The notes under the pieces were generated by a model. The model searched no databases. It was not told the DNA's origin and was given only the letters and a program-made list of their open reading frames with translations. A program made the position numbers and the translations under genes. A stretch of DNA of 64,000 nucleotides. It comes from Temnopleurus reevesii. Its lineage: Eukaryota > Echinodermata > Echinoidea > Temnopleuroida > Temnopleuridae. The stretch spans positions 100,794-164,793 of the forward strand of contig BQKZ01000267.1 in NCBI GenBank assembly GCA_036244855.1. Direction: 5' to 3'. Below, one piece after another: positions 44,734 to 53,012 of this stretch (the stretch's first letter is position 1; every line of letters begins with the position of its first letter).

Positions 44734-47428
44734 TTCTATCTGTTAGCTACATAACAAATTATAAGAAAGGGCATATGAATAAATTACAGATTGAAAAAAA
44801 GAAATCTCATTGGCTTATTCTCTCAACTTTTCAAGAATTCCTGTGGAATTCCTTTTGAATATTTCATTGATGTATGTACTGGGTGTTGCAATTTTCCCCG
44901 TAGATTGAAGATCACACACAATAGACATTGAAAGATATCAAATCGATCTGTGAAACTATATATTCTGGTGGAAACCGACTTGTCATGTCCACTACCACAA
45001 GAATGCAGTTGCACTTTTGATCAAAGCGATGACCTTTCTGGGACAGTACACACATCGTCTGCTAATCATTTATTACGATCCTGATTTGGTGAATGGGCAG
45101 GTAGATTAGATGGGGATTCACACAGCAGGGATTCTTTCATCATTCTATTTCAATCATTTTATCTATCTGGAGATATCGGTTTGTCAATTCTTGGGTCATC
45201 TTGGTCTCTTATTATTAACTTGGGCCAGATCTATGTTTTCCTTTTAGATATCTCATTATGGAAAATGAATATTTTGGAAAAGAGTCAGAATGTGTTTCTT
45301 TCTCAAGAAGTTATGATTATTTGGCATCAAGTTACCATTTTTATGGTACAGTTGAACCGAGGAGTCCTTTGACATAGTATGTGGAATATCAGAACTTGTT
45401 GTTTCGTCCTAGTTCATTGCTGATTGAATGGAAAAAATATTGTTTAATTTAGATTTGAAGACGATATGTTTCATTTTATACATTACATGCTAACCTCTGC
45501 CTTTTCAATTTTACAACTTCTGGGCTTTCATTTTCATTCCTTATTCTACTCTCAGGCAAATTCACAGCAGTAAGCCCTACATTGCTCTGTATGAAAATGT
45601 AGTATACCACATGAAGTAAACAGCCTTTTGTATCGAACAATGGGATGTGTCCAGTTTAGTAACCGTTTGTGATATCAAATAATGCTGCGTGAACTATCTT
45701 TTGATCCAATGGGTTTGGATAAAATGTGTTGTTTGTTAGCACATTCTGTGCCTGACACGTACTGAATGCAAGCATTCATTCCATGACAGTTCGGAGAATG
45801 TGCTACACAATGTTCGAAATCCGCACAATAATGCACTTTAACAGTTTTTGTGCTGCTCTCTGTCACATTTTTCTCACATTTTTGTTTCCATTATCTCTTT
45901 CATTACATTTTCAATCTTCTTTATCTTTGTGTGTTTGACTGGCTCTCTCTATCTATCTCTGGCCCTCTCTCTCTCTCTTTTCTCCGTCCATCCAGCTCTC
46001 TCCTTCTCCTCCTGTGTTGTCATTGCAAGGCTGTCCTTGTTCAGGTGTTCCAGCAAGAAGCTTAAAGTTTGCAATAAAAAAAGGTAGAAAGAAAGCGTAA
46101 GAACAAGGGAAAAGCAAGAAAAATAGAGAAGCGAGTTTGCTTGGTCACCCATGGCTACACATGAATTGCAATTGCCTCGACTGGGAATAAAAGAAAATTA
46201 CAGTAGACCAAGTCAACTGAAGCATCAAGCAACAGTACATGTACAAATACTCACTTGTTGCATCACCCCCCCCCCATCAAGTAAACGCATGCAGTTATTA
46301 CTTTTTCATATAGTATAATCTTTGTTTCGCTTATGTCATATAACAGGATTTGGTTATAGAATGTGATATGAGATTTAATTTGATTTTTAGCTCCTTTGTT
46401 TCTGTGGATGCCCATTTTCTGCGGCCCGCCCTGTCCTGTCCTGTCCCGAGTTCTGTTCTTTGTCAGAAACCGGAGTAGAGTAAAAATAGGCATGACTCAC
46501 TGATAATTTGAATTCATTGATATTTTTCATTTTTCTAATAGCTCAAAGAGATATTAATGTGTTCTCTGAGATTTAAATTTTTATTAATGAGTGACAAGCT
46601 TAGACGAAATCAGAAAGGGGAAAATGGTTGAAATATTGAATGTAGTAAAAATTAATTCCAATGTTATTTTTTCTTTGGTTTTGCCCAAGAGTAAACGTAC
46701 ACATATTTCTAACTTACATTGTTGAGTAAAGCATGACTGGTTAACAAGGATGGAAACAAGTTAAACGATGTGATTTTATAATTACATGTATGTTTCTCAC
46801 CTTAACCAATAGATTCCTGGTTTGATTTTTATATTTTTCAATCTAAAAATTGCAGATTTTTCTTTTTGATCACTGCTCATAATTGAAACAAATTACATTG
46901 CTTGTTTGATTGGATTTACAGTGCATTCATTAATTGTTTCCAAAATAATATGAAAGTGAATTTGAATATAATAATTATCAGTTAAAAATGATGGATTATT
47001 CCCTCGATTTATCAACTTCTCTTCCTTTTGTCTTTGCAGAGAGGCTACCCGTACATTGCGTTGAGCTGCGATCCAAACGCTACATTTCAGATGGATTCTG
47101 CACTAGTACGAGACCAATCACGGAGGTAGTGTGCGCAGGATCTTGTATCCCAGAGGACTACAGCGGGTGGTACTTTGAACACATAAAGGTCTGGGGGAAT
47201 AAGAAGAGAAAAGAATGGCGCTGTGTCAACGACAACGTGCGTCAAAAAAAGGTCACGTTACTCTGTGACAACAACCAAACAAGGACTTATCGCATCAAGA
47301 CTGTGCGAAGCTGCAAATGCAAGCGGTTACTGCAGCAGCACAATGAGTCCGAGCGGCCGAACGAGAACGTCGAGAGGCGGCAGTCGTCAAATCGGAACAA
47401 GAGAAACAGGAAGAACAATAGGCAGTGA
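2122..47428 (+). CDS. SOSTDC1: Sclerostin / SOSTDC1-family secreted cystine-knot protein (two coding exons)
   Basis: The coding sequence joins 2122-2365 to 47040-47428 and encodes 210 residues; vertebrate sclerostin and SOSTDC1 are just over 200. In order: a signal peptide (about residues 1-24), an acidic low-complexity linker (about 25-81), a C-terminal cystine-knot (CTCK) domain (about 88-175), and a basic tail rich in Arg, Lys and Asn (186-210). Eight cysteines, at 88, 102, 113, 117, 143, 157, 173 and 175, have nearly the spacing of human sclerostin. Family signatures include ELRSKRYISDG, VCAGSC, EWRCVND, CKCKR and QHNES. Family members are secreted and antagonise BMP ligands and/or Wnt co-receptors LRP5/6. 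The join is GT-AG, phase 1, and rebuilds a GAG (Glu82) codon. Two N-glycosylation sequons are visible (Asn160, Asn183). I cannot tell whether this single gene is orthologous to SOST, SOSTDC1 or both; an ancestral pre-duplication gene is most likely in an invertebrate deuterostome. Family assignment is very secure, the exact symbol less so. Confidence 0.92.
2826..2842. repeat. Poly-G tract
   Basis: A 17-base G run preceded by purine-rich sequence, inside intron 1 about 460 bp after the donor. It may form G-rich structure; length is likely variable. Confidence 0.85.
2845..8600. other. Intron segment, mostly featureless AT-rich sequence
   Basis: No open frame with coding character. Minor structures only: an 8-bp stem (AAAGGCGT / ACGCCTTT) near 3260-3300, a short ATC run at 3308-3320, and a 21-bp tandem duplication at 5530-5571 that is listed separately. 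Confidence 0.55.
5530..5571. repeat. Perfect 21-bp tandem duplication
   Basis: The 21-base unit beginning GCAAAATGTCACAATC occurs twice back to back (5530-5550 and 5551-5571) without mismatch. Its perfection suggests a recent replication-slippage event. Confidence 0.9.
8640..8940. other. GC-richer intronic island, candidate conserved non-coding element
   Basis: This block stands out from the surrounding AT-rich intron by higher GC and low simple-sequence content. Plus-strand and minus-strand open frames cross it, but neither resembles a known protein. It contains a homeodomain-type core (GGAATTAATCG at about 8829). Function as an enhancer is inference; conservation between related species would test it. 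Confidence 0.25.
9124..9649. mobile_element. Non-autonomous DNA-transposon-like element with 30-bp terminal inverted repeats
   Basis: The left end (9124-9153, beginning GTTTTAAAGCCCA) and the reverse complement of the right end (9620-9649) match at 28 of 30 positions. The interior of about 465 bp has no open frame of note and contains the motifs GCGCCCTCT and GACGCTAA. Length, paired ends and lack of coding capacity fit a MITE or deletion derivative. A clear target-site duplication is not visible: CTAG lies near both ends but at unequal distance. The superfamily is unassigned. Confidence 0.7.
9650..11365. other. Intron segment, no supported feature
   Basis: Several overlapping minus-strand open frames (about 10440-11070) come from a low-stop, purine-rich plus strand (GAGAAAGAAAG type). 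They share no domain and overlap each other in different frames, so they are treated as chance. Confidence 0.5.
11366..12360. repeat. Degenerate long-period tandem array
   Basis: Two diagnostic blocks recur in order. Block 1, resembling ATCCCACCGCTGCCACCA, appears at about 11370-11388, 11510-11529, 11734-11751, 11872-11893 (diverged) and 12135-12152. Block 2, resembling CAGTGATTGTCAGG followed by GTGTTATCTTCAGAAGAT, appears at about 11541-11582, 11911-11955 and 12299-12352. A third block built on GCTGCTGTT plus GATTCTAAG occurs at about 11450-11490 and 12230-12280. Spacing is irregular, so this looks like an old segmental tandem duplication that has diverged. Confidence 0.7.
12365..12436. repeat. 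33-bp tandem repeat, two full copies plus a partial third
   Basis: A 33-base unit beginning GCCACCCAACCAAACTGTAT is repeated exactly at 12365-12397 and 12398-12430, then begins again as GCCACC. It lies at the end of the degenerate array above and is followed by CA-rich sequence. Confidence 0.9.
12540..12850. other. GC-richer intronic island, candidate regulatory element
   Basis: Raised GC and an absence of simple repeats mark this stretch. It carries ETS-type cores (CTTCCTGGAAGTG near 12660) and no coding frame. Interpretation as a cis-regulatory module is inference only. Confidence 0.2.
12851..15620. other. Intron segment, no supported feature
   Basis: AT-rich, closed in all frames over any useful length. 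No repeat or structure recognised. Confidence 0.5.
15636..15960. other. GC-richer intronic island, candidate regulatory element
   Basis: A sharply GC-richer block than its flanks. At about 15701-15713 GACCACAGGTGT overlaps a RUNX-type core (ACCACA), an E-box (CAGGTG) and a T-box-like half-site (AGGTGT). A second CAGGTG lies near 15895. Open frames cross the block on both strands, as expected for higher GC, and none resembles a known protein. It ends in a GA-rich run at 16004-16027. Confidence 0.3.
16004..16027. repeat. (GA)n microsatellite
   Basis: A GA-dinucleotide run with few interruptions, following the GC-richer island. Confidence 0.8.
16030..18215. other. Intron segment, no supported feature
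   Basis: AT-rich with short chance open frames only. No domain, RNA gene or element recognised. Confidence 0.5.
18220..18400. other. Candidate regulatory island with homeodomain-type cores
   Basis: Contains a TTTAATTG core and CAAGCAATTAAGCG within 30 bp (about 18219-18246), then GTCATTGATAACC and GACCACGG within the next 80 bp. It is less AT-rich than its flanks. Clustered TAAT/ATTA cores are common in AT-rich DNA, so confidence is low. Confidence 0.2.
18401..24815. other. Intron segment, mostly featureless
   Basis: Long AT-rich stretch. A G-run lies near 21134-21147. Short open frames are present on both strands without domains or splice-site support. Confidence 0.5.
24820..25040 (+). repeat. 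Dispersed repeat family, copy A
   Basis: Aligns by eye over about 200 bp with copy B (32290-32490, plus) and copy C (58835-59040, minus). Shared landmarks in order are CCAATAGGCC (A and C), a CGTAGTTA-like block, GGTATTCC or GGTATCAT, ACCGGT or ACCGGC, ACTACAAT, TTGGAAT, GTTTGCATA, GCTAT followed by CAAGCC or CAAGTC, and CAAGCTTT or CAAGTTTT. No terminal inverted repeats seen. Probably a non-autonomous mobile element. Confidence 0.65.
25045..25980. other. Intron segment, no supported feature
   Basis: AT-rich sequence without open frames of interest. Confidence 0.5.
25997..26061. other. Nested palindrome in a GC-richer island
   Basis: Outer arms GGTCCTAGGT (25997-26006) and ACCTAGGACC (26052-26061) are perfect inverted repeats. 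Nested inside, GTGCC (26020-26024) and GGCAC (26032-26036) flank a 7-base loop, nearly centred between the arms. A further palindrome, AAGACC-A-GGTCTT, lies at 26081-26093. Could be a structured RNA, a protein-binding dyad or a small fold-back element. A minus-strand open frame (about 25999-26178, ending at a TGA at 25996-25998) overlaps the dyad; no product recognised. Confidence 0.55.
26250..28860. other. Intron segment with a GC-richer patch
   Basis: About 26720-27000 is GC-richer without a coding frame. A direct repeat of the type CAGTGGGAAYRCACCCT occurs at about 27204-27221 and 27273-27290. A G-run lies at 27398-27406. Nothing else supported. Confidence 0.45.
28869..28990 (+). other. 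Exon-like island inside intron 1
   Basis: A consensus-like acceptor (CCTACATTTTGCAG ending at 28868) opens onto about 120 bp of balanced base composition. One frame from 28869 reads 33 codons to TAG at 28968-28970, starting TDLPKGDGAHHQPKL; a second frame stays open to about 29010; the frame that exon 1 would impose reads 27 codons to a TGA near 28950. Candidate donors follow (for example GGGTCAGAG near 28995) but none is strong. It may be an alternative exon of the host gene, an exon of an unseen nested transcript, or chance. No protein family recognised. Confidence 0.3.
29012..30000. other. Intron segment, no supported feature
   Basis: Pyrimidine-rich near 29290-29345. A 143-codon plus-strand frame (29758-30189) runs through the MITE described next and has no domain, so it is not called a gene. 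Confidence 0.5.
30004..30181. mobile_element. Pogo/Tigger-like MITE
   Basis: Ends are perfect 13-bp inverted repeats, CAGTGGAAACTCT at 30004-30016 and its complement at 30169-30181, with weaker similarity continuing inward for another dozen bases. A TA immediately precedes the left end (30002-30003) and a TA lies one base beyond the right end (30183-30184), consistent with TA target duplication. Ends starting CAGTGGAA are typical of pogo-like elements of the Tc1/mariner superfamily. The element is 178 bp and non-coding. Confidence 0.65.
30902..31192 (-). mobile_element. tRNA-derived SINE (full-length copy)
   Basis: Read on the minus strand, it starts at 31192 with a tRNA-like head: A box TGGTGTAGTGGTTC (31171-31184), a CCTTTCAAC anticodon-loop region resembling tRNA-Glu (UUC), and B box GGTTCGAATCC (31130-31140). 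The body contains CTTCAGCAAGAAATTCATCC and TGCACTCAACCCAGGTGAGG, then AGCGCTATATAAAAGC, and ends in an ATT-type simple repeat at 30901-30914. A second, partial copy lies at 61169-61342. SINEs of this architecture are known from echinoderms and other marine invertebrates. It is transcribed by RNA polymerase III if active and depends on a LINE for movement. It is not a functional tRNA gene. Confidence 0.85.
31193..32285. other. Intron segment, no supported feature
   Basis: A weak dyad (TTGGCTG and CAGCCAA, near 31389 and 31433) is present. Short chance frames only. Confidence 0.45.
32290..32490 (+). repeat. Dispersed repeat family, copy B
   Basis: Aligns with copies A (24820-25040) and C (58835-59040). 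It begins with ATTTATGTGCATTT and CGTAGTTACTTGG, shared more closely with copy C, and lacks the CCAATAGGCC block of A and C at its left end, suggesting 5' truncation or divergence. Confidence 0.6.
32731..32769. repeat. 9-bp tandem repeat, four copies
   Basis: TTTTAACAC is repeated three times exactly and once with an extra A. Slippage-type array. Confidence 0.9.
32770..36745. other. Intron segment, no supported feature
   Basis: AT-rich with homopolymer runs (poly-T near 35571-35590, C then A runs near 35657-35678). No gene, RNA or element recognised. Confidence 0.5.
36753..36795. repeat. (TG)n(AG)n compound microsatellite
   Basis: A TG run switches directly to an AG run at 36781, followed by purine-rich sequence to about 36880. 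Confidence 0.85.
36900..43200. other. Intron segment, mostly featureless
   Basis: AT-rich. A CACGTG E-box lies near 40608 in a slightly GC-richer patch (about 40440-40630). Short open frames lack domains. Confidence 0.45.
43220..43475. other. GC-richer intronic island
   Basis: Less AT-rich than its flanks, and crossed by a minus-strand open frame of 81 codons (43217-43462) without recognised domain. A regulatory role is possible but unsupported. Confidence 0.2.
44700..44729. repeat. (TA)n microsatellite
   Basis: A perfect TA dinucleotide run of about 15 units. Confidence 0.95.
44730..47030. other. Last intron segment before exon 2
   Basis: A CT-rich stretch at about 45940-46010 makes low-complexity open frames on both strands. 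C-run at 46266-46274 and three CCTGT units near 46430-46445. No further exon recognised. Confidence 0.45.
47040..47428 (+). CDS. SOSTDC1: Coding exon 2 of the SOSTDC1-like gene (complete CTCK domain and basic tail)
   Basis: The exon follows a pyrimidine-rich tract and acceptor TTTGTCTTTGCAG ending at 47039 and runs to the TGA at 47426-47428. It encodes Glu82 to Gln210, including all eight CTCK cysteines. By comparison with human sclerostin the disulfides should pair 88-143, 102-157, 113-173 and 117-175. Finger 1 (residues 88-113), finger 2 (143-173) and the CAGSC and CKCKR knot motifs match the family well. Loop 2 between Cys117 and Cys143 is unusual: it has 25 residues and begins PEDYSG, where vertebrate proteins carry PNAI or PNWI, the Asn-x-Ile motif that docks on LRP5/6. 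The tail after QHNES is strongly basic, consistent with heparan-sulfate binding known for sclerostin. The exon is more GC-rich than the flanking DNA. Confidence 0.95.
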
Positions 47429-49394
47429 GCTGACCGTGAGAGGATGGACTTTCTTCTGGCTGAATGTTACGAGGAAACGCGAGAAGCGGCCGACGTGACG
47501 AACTTCTCAGATGGTGCGATTCCTAGAGGGACACCCTTGTCACAAACGGCAGAATTGTCTTCAATTAGGAGACCTCACACAGCTCATGATAGCCCAGTAC
47601 TAATGGAGGAATGCCGATAGCGAATGCGTCGCGTCAAACATTATGGATGCTATCTTCATGGCTCCATAGGACAAGAATGAAGAACCAAAGACTTCTTGTC
47701 GCGTACAGTTCTGAGCAGACATACTGCCATACAATACCAGAAGCATGGGCTCTATTGCACCTATATATTATCGGTTTTGTGCCATCATACATTGCACTCC
47801 CATGCATGTAGTGCTTCAACATCCATTTTGCGGCATTAAGCTCATGTTTTTGCATTTATCGCAGAAGTAGCTGTTGAATTCTACATTATATCCTGTGGAT
47901 TGATGAACTTCAAGTAGGAAGAGTCTATTCAGATTGGTACAATACATTTATTTTTGTTTCATGCTGAAGCAAGAAGACAATCGTTTTAATTGCCTGGCAT
48001 TTGGAAGGTTCCTGGTGATGAGGCATGTGAAAATTTGAATTGAAACTATCCCAAGATGAAAGCTGAGCATCTCCATGGATACGTCACATCATTACACATT
48101 GTTTTTATTGTTTGGAAGTTGTATTTATACATGCAGCGTTGTAGAATAATGTCCGTTATGAGATCAAGGGATTTCACAAGGTTTCCTCATCTCACTAAGG
48201 GACAGCATCATCCATCATCAGTCATTTGTTGTTGTTTTTATAGGTTTTGTTGTTGTGAACTGACTTGCATCGTTTTACATGCTGCAATTTTGTAACGCAA
48301 TCACATCGCGTGATCAATTTGTATAACGTTGAAATATATTTTCGCTGTAGTTATGAATTTCTTGTTTAACACTGCCCATTGTGATATGAGAACCACTGGT
48401 TTTTCTCAAAGACTTTAATAGGAATAAATAACATATGAGCCTGCCTTTTTGGTAGATGTACATGTAATGGGCTTTGACACAACTTTTAGTAAAGAGTATG
48501 AAAAGAGAATTCTAATGATAAGACAAGCATGAATACTAACAAATTCAGAGGTAGACATTTTGCTTTTCAATAGTCTCTTTTTCTTTTAAATATGAATGGT
48601 TTAAAAATATTTCAAACACTGATAAATGAAGCTACAAAGCAAGCAGTAATATTAGATCAAGATCTATGGTAAGTGAAAAGCAAATTATATATTATTTGAT
48701 TACTTTTGATTTTCATAATTTTTGCATTTTTCATTTTGGAGTTAAAACTTATTGTCCATGACAATCTTTATATTACAAGCAGTATCTGTATATGTTTGGA
48801 GATCTAAGCATAATGGTATGTAAAATATTGACAAATGTACATTTTCAAGCAAAAATATTTATTTTTCAGTTTGTATAAAGTGGCTCATGCATTTATACAT
48901 GGATAAGTATTCCTATTAAATTAGGAATTATGAATAAAAGTTATTAAACTTGTATATATTATCATTCCAGATTGGTCTATGTATAATTTTTGTTCTTCAA
49001 TATGATATGCTTGCACCAAATTCTGAAATTTGTTTTTTTTTTGTGAAGATGATAGTTATGTATCATACATTATTTTTTTTTTACTATCTTGTGTTCCAAT
49101 ATTTGATATACTGTATTCTTCCCTCCCTTACCAAATAAGTCTTCCCTTGTCTTTTCTAGTGTTCATTCAGTATTGTTGCTATGATATTACCATTAGAATG
49201 CTGGTGCAGATAGATATGCATCCTTATAGTCCTAGCCTTTAACTATGATCGTTTGTAGATACCAATTTTAGAGAAAATAGGCAAAACTGGCATTAATAAG
49301 AATAAGAATTTAGCACAGTGTGCCAAAATTCCAAAATAGTAAACTTCATTGGGTGTTTTCTGATGTATTAAGCTTTATTTAAACGCTGAACAAT

Positions 49395-49578
49395 CTTAGG
49401 GGGTGTTTCTACAAAGTTGCAATTTATTTCAAATCAACTGCAAATCAGTAACCAGCATTTTCAATTGCGCACTGTCTGCAATTTTGACAAGACGCGTATG
49501 AAACAATGGCTTTAATTGGCTTTTGCCAATTAAATATAGCTTGTAATTGATTGCAACAATGTAGCATCATCCCCTTAG
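49395..49578. mobile_element. MITE with imperfect terminal inverted repeats, inside the putative 3' UTR
   Basis: The left end (CTTAGGGGGTGTTTCTACAA then AGTTGCAATT) pairs with the right end (complement CTAAGGGGATGATGCTACAT then TGTTGCAATC) over roughly 35-50 bp with mismatches. An internal palindrome AATTGGC-TTTT-GCCAATT sits at 49514-49531. Ends of the GGGGGTGTTTC type suggest an invertebrate MITE family, from memory and unverified. Confidence 0.6.
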
Positions 49579-52296
49579 AAATAGATTCTCCATTTTGTTT
49601 TTAATGAAAGAAATTATTATATCTGTAATAATTATTTACAGTTTCTGCTTATAGGATGTTCTAAACCTACAAATGGTAAATAAGTATGTAAATAATGATC
49701 AATGCAAATAAACTATCTGTACAACTAAATACTAATAATGCAGAATATAAACTTCACAAAGGTCTACAAAGAATGCATTGGGATTGTGCATACAAGCCAG
49801 CATATACTCGTTAATAATTTAAGTTTTTCATACATTACAGTAGTTTGTTTATGAAGAGGTTTTACCAATGCACAGCATATTTGTTGTTTTGCAATTAAAC
49901 AAGCCATATCTGGGTTTATTCTAATAGCCAAGTTAACCATGAATATACTCAAAATTGTTATTGGAAAACAGTATTACATATGTGAATAATTTCATTCTAG
50001 CAAAGTAATTACATTTCTGATACGACACCTCTCCCAAAACTGATCTATACATTTATGAGAGCAACACATTGTTTTTGCTAAATAAATCAGATATATATGG
50101 AAAGTTATTTCAGAAGTTAGGGAGTTAGGGAGTTGGACATACATCATTCTTGAAATTACCTATATGTGAAATGTGTCCTTTCAAACTGATTTTGGTTTTA
50201 CATCTCACAGGTTTGAAAGTTTCCTTATAAATTACAATGTATTAGATTAGAAAAGAAACTATTGTAAGGTTCATTTCAACATATCGAAGATGCATTGGAG
50301 AAAAGTTTAGAACGGCATGAAATATGGAATGTCCTGAGTAGATGAGTCAAAATCTAGAAGTCAAACCATATTTCTTTTATTTATCTTATTTTCATATCTA
50401 GTTTCAATCATGAAGTTTAAAAATACAGAAATACTTTAAAAAAAACCTGTTGATAATAAAAAACATGTATTATTATCTAGCTGTCAAAGCTGAAAATATG
50501 AAGCTTTAAAATAGATAATCATGTAAGTTCAATTTGATTACAAACTGTATACCACTCTCGTACTGTAACAGAACATTTAAAGCAATTTTAATCACTGAGA
50601 AAATTTAGAAATAAGGATAGCTTTATAGATGGAATTATTTTCTTATATACTCAAAACATATTAAGGGCATGATAATGATTAACATTTTACTGCCAATATT
50701 TTTTCTTCATATTAAAGGCTGAACAAGTTTTGTGCATGTACACTCATGTATATTTGTATTTTTATATCAGGTTCCAAAAAAAAAATAACTTGGAAGTACT
50801 TCGCAACATGAAAGCTTGGCTTGAGAACTAGGAACTTGCTATTGCACTTACTTATGTACATACATTGTAGAAAAAACCAAGGTATAAGAAAAAAAAAAAT
50901 TTGTAATCACAATTATAAAAGTGCGCATCTTATGTTTTGTTGCTTCAATCTCGCAACATCATCTCAGTATTGCATTGGTCAGTCAGAAAAGAGTTTTGAA
51001 AGCCATCAATGTATTTCCTTTTGGTTACAACTCTGTCTTATATTCATAACTTTCTCCATGGGTTACTTGGTTGTAGTTGTACATTAAAGCATATCAGATG
51101 TTTGTTCATTGGATTTTATTATCTTTCCTATATTAAACATGGCATAGACTGTCAAAAAGGACAATTTCACTCAATCTGATTTTCTAAACCTGAAATGTAT
51201 AATGTCTTATTCGAGGATGAATACATTCTAAAATGTATATTGCTTTTATCATGTAGAAGTATGACTTCATACATCGCATTTAATCCTTTTCTACAAAAAC
51301 TGTTGCCATTTGTATGTTAATATTGTATAATATAAAATGTACATGAGGACACTGATTCACTGCCACGTAAGTCATTTTCTGAGTTAAAACAGGTGTTTTA
51401 ATGTGTTTACTTTTTTATTCAAATCATTTTGAAGAGAATGTATGAAAGAGTAAATGTTAAAAGTTTGCGTTAGTTTTGTTAAAACATTTTACGATTTGAT
51501 TGCAAACTATTTGAGCACTGCCAGAATCTTGAGTATTGACTGTTTACAAGGACATTATTTGATATTTTATGTGCAGACAAAATTAGATCCTGTTTTAATG
51601 TGTACTATCATGTAAATTTGAGAACATATGTAAGCAACATGTGGTTGATACTACTGCGAGGATGAAGAGTATTGTTGTATTGGTTGTTATGAATTTGATT
51701 TACAGAATTCAATATTTTATAAAGCTTTATTTAATTTTTAAATCACTGCCCAGTAGATTAACCTTCTACTGATTTTGAAAAAAAGCATCAGTGAATAGAC
51801 GCAGAATTTTAACAAATATTTTTTAAAAGTTTGTCTCAGATAGATACATTTTTAGAAAGTTGAAGAGAGATATTTTCCTTTAAAAGGAACCATTTAAATC
51901 AATTTTACATTTGAGACATGTTTTACTTTAAGAGTTGTATTCATTTATATGTATATTAAAGAAGACAAGTTGCATTCTCATTAAAGAAAACAAAAAACGA
52001 GAATGCTAGTGAGCATATGTTTTGATGAATATTGATAAATTAATCATTTTTATACCTTTTAAAGAAATCAGCACATTTTGATTCGTTTTTGGATCTTTAA
52101 AAAATAATTTATTAATGTTACTTTTGTAAGATTTACTCTTTTATTGCATGTAACTATTTGTAATGTCACAAGTGTTTTTATCAACATAGGAGAAATATCT
52201 CTGTATCTTTATCAGGTTTTATACATGTTGGCATAAAGTACCATTTTTATTGTTCTATATCTTTTTTAAGGTTTATATTCAATTCTCTAGTTGTAA

Positions 52297-52341
52297 AATA
52301 AATTTGTTTTCTTACTAATGCCAATCTGGAAGAGAAATAAA
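52297..52341 (+). terminator. Distal polyadenylation signals
   Basis: Two AATAAA hexamers (52297-52302 and 52336-52341) precede GCTTGTATGTT and a GT-rich stretch ending near 52405. Cleavage would fall at about 52355-52370. Confidence 0.45.
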
Positions 52342-52798
52342 GCATATCAGTCTCTATGGGGCTTGTATGTTACGCCAATATACCAATTATTGTGTGTCTG
52401 TCTTTTCGTTTTACTGTGTGACCACTGTGTATATGACCGTAAGTGGAAATATCTACTAGTAATTCCACCTGTTTTCCCACTGTGACATCATCCAAAAACA
52501 CTCCATAAGGCAACAAAAATTGTTTTGATGCCCAAAATGACTCTTTTTGAACAATTTTTTCCCTTGGTCGATCAGAATTTTCTTTTCTCTTTCTCCTACA
52601 CACTTCATGTAGAAAATTAGAATTTGAATGGAGTAAAAAGCCCTTAACCATTTGAAATTACTGTTCAGGGTCTTATTTCACATGTTTATCTAAAATTTAA
52701 CTGCAAATAGCTTTCACTGGGATTTTATTTGAATGAAAATCCAAAAAAAATCGGGCCATTTTCAGAGGGTTGATTGGTTTATTACATCCAAAGGGTTT

Positions 52799-52818
52799 TG
52801 TGTGTGTGTGTGTGTGTG
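52799..52818. repeat. (TG)n microsatellite
   Basis: Short perfect TG run followed by G-rich sequence. Confidence 0.85.
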
Positions 52819-53012
52819 GGTGGGGGGAAATAGGCCTACTGATCACGGATGGTGATTGACCATGCTCATAGCATCCATGATTACTGTCGAACACTACGCT
52901 GAAACAAAAATCCAGGGTGATGATTTAACACCAATTTAGTATTTATATTTTACAAAACCAGAAAAGTGTCAAAACAATTCTAAAGCTGAGTTTAACCGAT
53001 TCTCATGGAGTA

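Larger units (their letters stand above)
2366..47039 (+). other. Intron 1 of the SOSTDC1-like gene, about 44.7 kb, phase 1
   Basis: A GTGAGT donor at 2366 and a TTTGCAG acceptor ending at 47039 bound the intron. The donor exon ends one base into a codon and exon 2 supplies two, so the frame is kept. Vertebrate SOST and SOSTDC1 also place their single coding intron just before the first CTCK cysteine, so its position looks ancestral. The interior is AT-rich and closed in all frames over most of its length. Embedded elements and islands are listed separately. An unseen alternative or non-coding exon inside it cannot be excluded. Confidence 0.85.
47429..52365 (+). other. Probable 3' untranslated region of the SOSTDC1-like gene
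   Basis: No coding frame follows the stop. The stretch is AU-rich with many ATTTA pentamers and several Pumilio-type TGTANATA motifs (48951-48958, 49687-49694, 50855-50862). AATAAA hexamers occur at 48423, 48933, 52297 and 52336. The 52336 signal is followed within 60 bp by a GT-rich element (TTGTGTGTCTGTC), making it the best distal poly(A) site; earlier signals could give shorter forms. Full extent is inferred; 3'-end sequencing would test it. Confidence 0.45.

Noticed and set aside
45848..46152. Serine/leucine-rich plus frames and an Arg/Glu-rich minus frame
   Set aside because: They are translations of a CT-rich low-complexity tract.
47223..47498. A second plus-strand frame across exon 2
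   Set aside because: Shadow of the SOSTDC1-like frame; it lacks the cysteine pattern and family motifs.
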